Assembly: GCA_030272155.1 (NCBI GenBank)
Contig: CP126197.1
Coordinates: 3,650,001-3,714,000, forward strand
From: Tetradesmus obliquus
Taxonomy: Eukaryota; Chlorophyta; Chlorophyceae; Sphaeropleales; Scenedesmaceae
Reading direction: 5' to 3'
DNA: 64,000 bases
Positions 55,689 through 64,000 of the stretch are shown here, piece after piece. How positions within the stretch are numbered: position 1 is the first letter of the stretch; each line of letters starts with the position of its first letter. The notes beneath the pieces are model-generated. The model was not told where the DNA came from and searched no databases. It saw nothing but the letters and a program-made list of their open reading frames with translations. A program made the translations under genes and the position numbers.

Positions 55689-58600
55689 TCACAGCTCATC
55701 CCAGGGTATCCTTGCAGCAATGCTGTGGATGGTGGTGGTGGTGGAGTCGGCCATGCCTTCGCCGTTGCCCGACACGATGCGCAGCAGGTCGTTCAGCATG
55801 CCTTCATTACCAAGGATCTCCACATGCGTTGAGGCACCCGGGCCGCCCCTGCAACAGCACAACAACAAGGCAGGTGGAGAGTCAGCGGCACAGCTTAGTT
55901 TCACTTTTGTGCACAGCATACCAACCAGCAGTACGGCACACACACGCCGACAGCCATACAGAGCAACAGCAGCCAACACAAGCACTGCCCTGCTGCCGCA
56001 GCCACACTTATCTCCCACCTGCTGGTGTGCACTGCTTTCACAACCTGTGCCTGACTCAAGTGCAAATACATTCCGCAACACAACAACCCAGCCTCATGTT
56101 TATCAACCGCGCCAGTGCATGAAACAATCGTGCCTCACCGCGTGTCCTTCAGCCCCGGCCCCGCCTGGTTCGGGTACTCGCAGCACCACGTGCAGCTGCC
56201 CACCACATTGCAACACAAACAACCCAACCGCATGTTGATCAGGCAAGCCAATGCCTAAAACATCTGTGCCTCACCGCGTGTCCTTCAGCACTGGCCCCGG
56301 CTTATTTGAGTACTCCCGCAACACCACCTGCAGCTGACAACCACAATGCAATACATCCCCCGCAACACATACCACCCAACCTCATGATGATCAAGCAAGC
56401 CAATGCATCAAATATCCGCGTTTCACCGTGTGTCCTTCAGCACCGGCCCCGGCTTGTTTGGGTACTCCTGCAGCACCACCTGCAGCTGCAACCACAATGC
56501 AGCCCAACCGCATAATAATTGACCAAGAAAATGCATCAACTGCACTCACCGCGTGTCTTTCAGCACTGGTCCCGGCTTATTAGGGTACTCCCGCAGCACC
56601 ACCTGCAGCCCTGCTGGGTTGAGCCTCCGTGTGCGCCAGCCGCCGGCACACAACGCGCCCAGAGACAGCAGCGGCACCGTGCCGTCGCCATCAGGAGACA
56701 GCTGCACGCCAGACTCCTGCAGGGTGGCAGGCGCAAACGAGTGTTCATACTTGTACATTACTGGTATACTTGTACATTACTGGTATACTTGTACATTACT
56801 GGTATACTTGTACATTACTGGTATACTTGTACATTACTGGTATACTTGTACATTACTGGAAATAGTTGCTTGAGATTGATCAGCTGTGCGCCAGACTCCT
56901 GCAAGCAGGGTAAAAGGAACGCGTGCATATAAAAAGACATGCCACGTGCAGCACACTGGGTTGTCAGCAGAGGTAAGCAGGCTGCGTGGGACCAAAGGCG
57001 GTGAGCAGACGCCGATGGAGTAAACTGTAGCAATGCAGCACATTCAGCGGCCGAAGTTGCGGCGGCAGCTGTCTGTGATCATTGCAAACAAGCCACCTTT
57101 AAAATTCGCAACCACACTTGGCGCAAGCGTCGCTGCCGCTGCTGTTGTGCACGATGCAGATGATGGAGCTTAGGCAAACACCTTTGGAAGCTTCGGAAGC
57201 TCACCAGGCCCGACGCGGGGTCATTGACCATGCCATTGATGCTCCACTCAGTGGCGCCGCCCCTGCGGCTCTTCAGGTAGTGGTAGCCGCGCTCTGTGGG
57301 CGTGCCCACGCCATACATGCAGTACAGCTTGAAGTGAGGTGCGTGTGGCAGCGGCGTCTTGACAGGGTTGATGGGCAGCACCTGTGGCAGCAGGGAGATG
57401 TGCCCAGAAAAGTTTGCAGAGAAGGACGTGGTTGGATGCAGCACGATGCAGGGATTGACTGCATGTCAGTCAGCAGTGGGGTGCGCGCTGCATCGACGAT
57501 TGAAGGCGGTGGGAGTAGTTTCAGCGGTGTGAGTGGTGGGCGTGCCCACGCCCTACATGCAGTACAGCTTGAAGTGAGGGCCGTGCGGCAGCGGCATCTT
57601 GACACGGTTGATAAAGAGAGAGGCGGTTGATGGGCAACACCTGCTGTGTCAGGGAGATGTGCCATATCTCTCTGCCACCGCAGGTGTTGCCCGTCAACTC
57701 TGTAAAGACGCCCACAAACATGCAGTACAGCCAAGAAAGGGTTAAGAAGGTTGTGACAGGAGGCAGCACGATGCAGGGATCAACTGCATGTCAGTCAGCA
57801 GTGAAGGCGAACTGCGGGATAGAAGTTCTGGTGGCAGTGGGGGTAGTTTCAGCGGGGTGAGTGATGGGTGTGCCCACGCCATACATGCAGTACAGCTTGA
57901 AATGGGGGGCATGCGGCAGCGGCGGCTTCACCGGGTTGATGGGCAGCACCTGCGGCGAGGTAAGAGCACAAGGAACAGTGTGTCTGGAAGCGGAGAGGCA
58001 CATGCGCAGCTACCTGAAAGACGATCCCGGTACAGATGAAGCATCTCTCTCCCTGCATGTGTGGCAAACGAAACTTGTAGAACTACATGCAGAACTCCCC
58101 TTCCCCTCTTCTTCAAGGAGAAGTTCTCCACGCACACAAGCTAGCCATGAACCTACATACACCAAGCAACCCACCCACCTCATCCTTGCCACCTGTGCTG
58201 CCTTCCGTGTCATGCGTCTCCTCACCGCCACTAGCAGTACTGCTTTCAACCCCTGCCAGCTGCTCCATCTTCCGCATCTTCTCACTTGACACATCCACCT
58301 CACCCTTGCAGCTGCCGCTGCTGCTGCTGCTGCTGCTGCTGTCGCACGCGCTACAGTCCGCCCCTGATCCTGAGTCAGCACACTTGCAGGTCCCTTGGTA
58401 GTCCCCGGGCTGATCCGGATCCACAGCACAGCTGGCCTTCTGCTGCTGCGCTGCGTGCTGCAGCGCTGTCTTGCGGTGGTGGGCTAGCACCTGTGTGAGG
58501 TCTAGCTGGTGTGCTGCAGGGGCCCAGCGCTGCATGTTGGTGGTGAGCTGCTGGCCTGCTGTGGCTGCCAGGGAGAGCAGCGCGCTGTGCACGTCCAGGA

Positions 58601-59413
58601 AGCGCACAGGCTGCAGCAGCAGCAGCAGCAGCAGCAGCCGCAGCAGCAGCAGCAGCAGCAGTAGCAACGCATAGCGGTAAGAGAAAACAACACAGAGCAT
58701 TCAGCGTGTGAGCATAAACAGCCAATCCTGACCGGCAGTAGTGCTGCTGGCGTACCACCGAGCTGACACATGCCAAGGGTGGCAAGGCACACGGCACAGG
58801 TAAGCAGCCGTCAGCCACATACATTGCACTGGCTTGGCTAGCTGAGCAGTGCACACAGCTGCACCACGTCAGCTAGCTGCAAGACCACCAGCATCAACAC
58901 CGCCAGCAGGTTGTACTGCGACTGTATCACCTCTCACCTGCTCGCCTCCCTCCGCCTCTTCAGTAGCTTGCTGCTGCCGCTCCTCACTGCTGTCACCACC
59001 CAGCCTCCTGCCCCCTGCTACATCCGCCTGCTCATCTTTCGGGCTGCCGCCCTCGCCATTGCCAGCCTCTTTCTCCTTCCCTGAAGTCCAAGCTTCCTTT
59101 GCTGATTCAGCCGAGCCATCCCCTGCATCTGATGTGGCGCCTGCTGTGCCTCCTGCTTCCCCTGCTTTGGGTTTGCCTGCAGCGGCGCCACTCCTCCTTT
59201 CCTCATCACCATCGTCGTCATCATCGTCGCTGTCGCTGATGCTGATGCTGCCAAAGCTCTTGATCATGTTGCCCCAGTCATTCAGCGTCTTTGTCAGCAG
59301 CTGCAGGCTGTCCGAGGAGATGAGGCTGGAGTCGTTTTTTGTGACTGCGTCACGCAGCTTGCTGTCGACTGAGCGCACCAGCGCAATCAAGCCACTGCAG
59401 CAGCGGCACACGA

Positions 59414-59444
<31 letters not shown>

Positions 59445-62400
59445 CAGCAACCTTAGCATATTTGACGTTGCATGTTCACAATGAACCTGAACTAAGATAC
59501 AGCAGTACTGACTAGTCAGTGGCGGCGGCACGCACAGAGCAGCAGCGCAAGACAGTAGCCCAACGGATGGCCAAACTCAAGGCGCTCAGAAGTTGCAAGC
59601 ACAGTACTGTCAGCAGCACAACACGGTGCATTTCAGCAGCTCCACGCGCTGTGCAAATGCAAAAACCCATTACCTCTTCTGCATGCAGCTTTAACTGCCA
59701 CTCGCTGCACAGCTCAGCTCACCCGTACGACCTGCCAGCCGCAGTGACCTTCTCATCGTCATCTGGCGCATGCGTGGCGTTGCCCCACACTTTTGGGCCA
59801 CCCACGGGCAGCATCGCCAGCACTGAGCCCCACGTGCGGAACATCTGGCGGCGGGCAGCAGCAGCAGCAGCAAGCAAGCTAGCAAGCCACTGCCGGCACA
59901 GAGAAATTGACAGCAGTAATCCCCATAGCATACTGAGGAACGGTCTTGGAAGTGCACACACCCTTGTCCATCTGCCAACCCTGCCGATCACTGCACAGCA
60001 GTCTCGCAACAGTATACAAGATGTACTGCCTGTCTTTCAACCTAACATAACACACAGCCGCTCACCGCTGCCCTGCTCTGCTTGCCCAGGTACTGCTCCA
60101 CCAGCACAGCCAGGCCTGCCATCATGTCCACAGTCTCACGCGTCTCGCCTGCAGGGGTGCGGCAGGTGTCAGATGAGATGACGCAACGCAACTGACAGGC
60201 TCAAGATGAGCAGGGGTGGTGAACAAGTGGGAGCGTTTGGAGTGAGGTTGATCAACATGCATGCCTGTTTGGGATGGTTGCCACATACATCACTTGCGCA
60301 TACAAAACACTGTGGCACATAGTATGTGAGCCAGGTATGCATGCATGCACAAGCAGCAGCTCTGCTCACCAGACAGCAGCGGCGACACAGCTTTTGGTAA
60401 GCCCAGCAGCGGCCCTGCTAGATTCAAATAGCCGTGCAGATGCTTGTCCACCCAGCCTGGCTGCTGTCCCTCCACCCAATTCATGAATGCCATCGTGACC
60501 AGTGCGCCGTACGAGTGCGACACGAGCACCGGCTTGATGCGCTGCTGCTGCAGTTGCATCTCGACTTCGGTTTTGAGGCGCGTGAAGTAGCCGTCGCGTG
60601 TTTGCATCACGGGGATGGGCAGGCGCCAGTCGTACGGCACAGCCACCTGCGTGCAGGCAGAAGGTGCAGCACCAGCATCATACAACATATTTGTGACCAC
60701 TGAAGGCAGCATTAGGAGTCACAGGTGTTTGCACGCACATCACGGGGATGGGCAGGCGCCAGTCGTACGGCACAGCAACCTGCACAAGGCAGAAGGTGCA
60801 GCACCAGCATCACATACAATTGTTGGAAACTGTTGAAGTCACCATTAGGGATTGCAGATGTGCACACACATCACAGGGATGGGCAGGCGCCAGTCGTACG
60901 GCACAGCCACCTGCACAAGGCAGAAGGTGCAGCATCAGCACCAGATACAGATGTTGAAGACTGTTGAAGTCAGCATCAGGGATCGCAGATGTTTGCACGC
61001 ACACAACTGGGATGGGCAGGCGCCAGTCGTACGGCACAGCCACCTGCACAGATGCAGGAGACGCAGCATCAGCACCATAACAAAATGTGTAGTTATTGTG
61101 GTCAGCGCTAGGGATTGCAGATGTTTGCACGCACATCACGGGGATGGGCAGGCGCCAGTCGTACGGCACAGCCACCTGCACACATGCAGGAAGCGCAGCA
61201 TCAGCACCAGATACACATGTTTGTGACGGCTGAGGTCAGACTTTAGCATCGCAGATGTTTGCACGCACATCATGGGGATGGGCAGGCGCCGGTCGTACGG
61301 CACTGCGACCTGCACACTTGATGGAGACGCAGCATGCACAGTGATCACAGAGAAACGTGCTTCAGCGACATGCCTCTGGCTGCTGCCCTGAGCACAGCCA
61401 CAAGCAATGGCTGACCAGGGCCTTTGCACCAACAACTTTATCAATTAACGTTGATGTTTTTATGTATTTTTCATCAGTAAAATCAAACTGTCAAGCTGTC
61501 GTCAACCTGGCGCGGCTGCTGCTGCATGATGACGGAAGGGAACCGCAAGGCGGGATTGCACCGGCAGCCATGCATGTAACCGACAAAGTTCAAACACACT
61601 GTGGCACTGTATGATCAAAATCGTCTCAAACAACTTCTTCAAAAGATGCTGTGTTGCATCACCATCAGCCCCCCCCAACCCACCAGATTGTTGTTGTCGT
61701 AGCCGATGTCAGCCAGCGACTGCACCAGCTTGCTGAACACCCAGTAGCCCGGCACAAAGTAGTCCACCGCCTCCAGCGCCTTGGCGGCGCGCAGCTTGAT
61801 GCCAGGGGGGTCAGAACCTGAGGCAAGGAAGCAGCCATACAGCCAGTGTGCTTGGATGCAAAGAAGACACAGCTGGTGTGCCGTGCATGTATCCTGCAGT
61901 GCTGCATCTTGCAATTTTTTTATTATGAACCGCCAACAATCAACTAACCGCCAACAATCAACTAAAGTAACCAACAATGCATCATGTATGTGCTGTGCTG
62001 TGCTGTGGTGATCACCACACCTGTGACTGGGTCCAGCTTCATGTGCCGCATCCAGCAGCCGCGGTCCGCCAGCAGCACGTTAAGCACCTGCCCTCCCACA
62101 CGCAATACATCCAGAAACCAAAAGCCTGAGGCATGTGTGCATTCAACCACAGTATGTGCCCACCTGTGACCGGGTACAGCTTCATGTGCCGCATCCAGCA
62201 GCCGCTACTAGCCAGCATGGACAGCACATCATGCGACGTGTGATCATGCAACACGTGTGCATTTCAGACACCTGTGCCCACCTGTGACTGGGTCCAGCTT
62301 CATGTGCCGCATCCAGCAGCCGCTACTAGCCAGCATGGACGGCAAATTTGACAAATGACAAATGATCATGCGCCACGTGCGCGTTTCAGACACCTGTGCC

Positions 62401-63647
62401 CACCTGTGACTGGGTCCAGCTTCATGTGCCGCATCCAGCAGCCGCGGTCCGCCAGCAGCGTCTGCGCCATGCTCAGCGTGCCCCACAGCCGCTGACGGAA
62501 GTAGCTCTGCGCACACTCCTCGCCCTGCCACAGCTCCAGCCCAGAGGTGACAAAGCCTGCGGCACAGCAGGAAATGGGTTATGTGCGCAGCATGGTTTCA
62601 GGGTTTCTGCCTCATGCATCCCTGCGTTCTTCCAGTGACAAAGCCTGCAGCACAGCAGCAGCAGCAGGTGGCCATGATGGGGCCTGATGGGGCTGAAACT
62701 GCGTCATGCATGCGCTCTCCTCGCCCTGCCACAGCTCCAGCCCAGAGGTGACAAAGCCTGCGGTACAGTAGCAGCAGATCAAGGACAGCACGCAGGATGG
62801 ATAACCAGGGTCTTGATCACTCACATTGGTTGTGTCGGGCCCTGACTCTCGGTGTCTCTAGGTTTCTCCCCTTACCTGTTACCTGCGGGCTGGTGGCTGG
62901 CTGCCTGCAATGGTGCTGTGCATGCACACCCTTGCTGGTCACGCCAAGCAACCATGTGAGGCAAACAGCAACATCCAAGCAAACCGCAGCATCAGTCTGC
63001 GAGTGGCAGCCTGTTTGAATCTATGCGTTGCAGAGACTGACACACACCTGGCACAATAACAACAGGGTGGTGTGCCTTGAGGCCCTGCTTCGCTGCCATC
63101 TGCCCCGGCCGCGGGCCGTCGTCCCCAATGATGCTGCTGACTGTGTCACTCAGGTTGGCCAACTTTTCAAGAAAGCCGTCCAGGCTCACGTCAAACTGCT
63201 CCACCTGCAAGGCACAGGCGATGAGCATATCATTGCACTCAACACTGCTGTCATCACTCTGCAAGGACATCAGTCACCAGATACGTCAACGATTGACGGC
63301 TGCTATCCAGTCGGGCTCGTGCGGTGTCCTGTTACGTTCAGCCCTGCACTCTAACAAGTTTCAATTCCCTAGTCAGGACGCCAGCCAGCGGGGAGCCTGC
63401 TCTTTGGGTGGCTGCTGCTGCTGCTGCTGCTGCTGGTCGAAGCCTGTTGCATGTAACCTAGCAGCTGGCACTGCTGTGGAACGCAGCACGCAGGGTGGAG
63501 CCAGCGCAGAAGGCTGCTGCTACACTGCATGCCGCTGCTTGTAGCGGGCAAGCCTTGTTAGCAAATAAAAATCCTGCTCAGCAGACCTACCAGTGTGGTG
63601 TTAAGCCGCGAGACGCTGTCGTTGACTGCCGCACGTACGCGCTCATC
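55689..63647 (-). CDS. PDAT1: Phospholipid:diacylglycerol acyltransferase (5' end probably beyond right edge)
   Basis: Twelve exons join in phase: 63591-63647, 63048-63204, 62404-62556, 61684-61817, 60370-60646, 60066-60148, 59723-59844, 58938-59394, 58179-58610, 57205-57381, 56550-56716 and 55689-55848, giving about 791 residues so far. Landmarks: HHPVVIVPGFVTSGLELWQG (lid region), CWMRHMKLDPVTG, AAKALEAVDYFVPGYWVFSK, VPYDWRLPIPV, the nucleophile elbow VSHSYGALVTMAFMNWVEG (Ser at 60512-60514), LNLAGPLLGLPKAVSPLLSG, MFRTWGSVLAMLPVGGPKVW, HFKLYCMYGVGTPTERGYHY, DGDGTVPLLSLGALC (Asp of the triad) and STHVEILGNEGMLNDLLRIV (His of the triad). It is an LCAT-like fold enzyme that moves a fatty acid from phospholipid or galactolipid to diacylglycerol, making triacylglycerol. 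Exons 58938-59394 and 58179-58610 form a long acidic, Ser/Gly-rich insert, as in other algal PDATs. The first 57-base exon starts in phase 0 without a Met, so more 5' exons are expected to the right. Confidence 0.92.
56135..56615 (-). repeat. Four copies of the donor edge of a PDAT exon
   Basis: The exon end LREYPNKPGPVLKDTR with its GTGAG donor at 56550-56610 (functional) recurs at about 56420-56480, 56272-56335 and, weaker, 56135-56200, at about 135-140-base spacing. Each copy keeps CACCGCGTGTC and the CTTCAGC words. Confidence 0.88.
56744..56862. repeat. 19-base minisatellite, about six units
   Basis: Tandem units of TACTTGTACATTACTGGTA repeat exactly six times in a PDAT intron just upstream of the acceptor region of the exon at 56550-56716. 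Because 19 is not a multiple of 3, the protein reading repeats every three units. Confidence 0.95.
57250..57960 (-). repeat. Direct and inverted copies of a PDAT exon acceptor edge
   Basis: The exon start VLPINPVKTPLPHAPHFKLY at 57310-57381 is repeated directly at about 57540-57640 (diverged) and 57855-57955 (VLPINPVKPPLPHAPHFKLY). A further copy of VLPVNSVKT lies in the opposite orientation at about 57676-57710. It forms an inverted repeat with the direct copy at about 57623-57655. Confidence 0.85.
60605..61315 (-). repeat. Six-unit array of the PDAT catalytic exon's acceptor edge
   Basis: The acceptor plus exon start coding VAVPYDWRLPIPVM is present at 60605-60649 (functional) and five more times upstream, near 60740, 60878, 61008, 61139 and 61270, at about 126-136-base spacing. 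On the plus strand each unit contains GGGATGGGCAGGCGCC, GTCGTACGGCAC and CACCTGCAC. The intron text between them (GATTGCAGATGTTTGCACGC-like words) is shared too. Confidence 0.95.
62015..62770 (-). repeat. Copies of both edges of the PDAT exon at 62404-62556
   Basis: The donor edge (CWMRHMKLDPVTG) at 62396-62450 recurs at about 62277-62335, 62157-62215 and 62025-62085. The acceptor edge (GFVTSGLELWQGEE) at 62515-62560 recurs at about 62715-62765, with a shorter fragment near 62634. Confidence 0.9.
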
Positions 63648-64000
63648 CTGCAGGAGCAGCAGCGTAACATTGGGCAGGCATGCGTCAGAGCACGCAATTT
63701 ACACCGCAAGCATGCAGCTAAACACCAGGGCATGTTGCTGTGTGTGCATGCACAGCTGGTGAGAGGTGGAAAGCGTCGTACTCAACCCCAGCCCAAGCAC
63801 ACAACAAGCATGCATGTCAGACTCCAGGCGCACCATCACCGGCAGACCACCGTGTGTACTGTGTACAGCGGCACTGCAGGAAGTACTTCGCTGCTGGGCT
63901 GCCAATCAACTTTGCTTGCAGGACGCACGCTAGCATGCGCACTGTTCACCTGCTGTCCGGCTGCATTCTACTAAGAGATACGGCGGCATCCCGGCTGCCA
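63648..64000. other. Right-edge sequence upstream of the first PDAT exon seen
   Basis: Expected to be PDAT intron and possibly an upstream exon. A minus-strand frame beginning MPPYLLVECSRTA near 63990 has a possible donor but does not match the phase of the next exon, so it is not joined. Confidence 0.3.

Noticed and set aside
60605..61315. Regularly spaced repeats resembling a CRISPR array
   Set aside because: The repeated text is the start of a PDAT exon plus its acceptor, the spacers are themselves similar, and the genome is eukaryotic. It is an exon-edge array.

Overview
This window looks like nuclear DNA of a green alga (Chlorophyta, probably a chlamydomonadalean or sphaeroplealean). 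The evidence is short exons with GTGAGT/GTGCGC-type donors and YGCAG acceptors, dense introns, Ala/Gln/Ser low-complexity coding inserts, abundant CAG/CTG tracts, and plant-type genes for plastid and lipid functions. No bacterial features (operons, Shine-Dalgarno sites, CRISPR arrays) were seen, and no tRNA or rRNA gene was recognised. Exon structures were built by hand: splice sites, reading phase and protein family similarity were all required to agree. Lengths quoted follow from those models.

Layout, left to right. A minus-strand GIY-YIG-like plastid protein runs off the left edge (1-3709). A minus-strand ZIP9/SLC39A9-type metal transporter follows (3941-7396), head-to-head with a plus-strand centromeric histone H3 gene, CENH3 (8180-10020). 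A small minus-strand Tat-type lumen candidate sits at 11390-11912. A 17-exon minus-strand DExH RNA helicase of the chloroplast ISE2 type fills 14481-24745. An 11-exon minus-strand digalactosyldiacylglycerol synthase (DGD1 type) fills 26192-32303. A minus-strand DUF3181 plastid protein (34409 to about 35985) is divergent from a plus-strand tRNA-dihydrouridine synthase (36746-40429, perhaps extending to 41173). A minus-strand single-Myb plus PHD-finger chromatin protein spans 44830-52848. A minus-strand phospholipid:diacylglycerol acyltransferase (PDAT) spans 55689 to the right part of the window and probably starts beyond it.

The genes are not a pathway cluster. Themes recur: plastid lipid and RNA biology (DGD1, PDAT, ISE2, DUF3181, GIY-YIG protein) and chromosome biology (CENH3, Myb-PHD).

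The most unusual property is architectural. In almost every multi-exon gene, one or more exon edges, with the adjoining splice site, are repeated as diverged tandem copies inside the neighbouring intron, from one extra copy to about five. In addition, many 3' splice sites on both strands are preceded by a (CTG)n run in the sense orientation. These two patterns, a duplicated in-frame ZIP9 exon, and a long intronic hairpin are the main leads.
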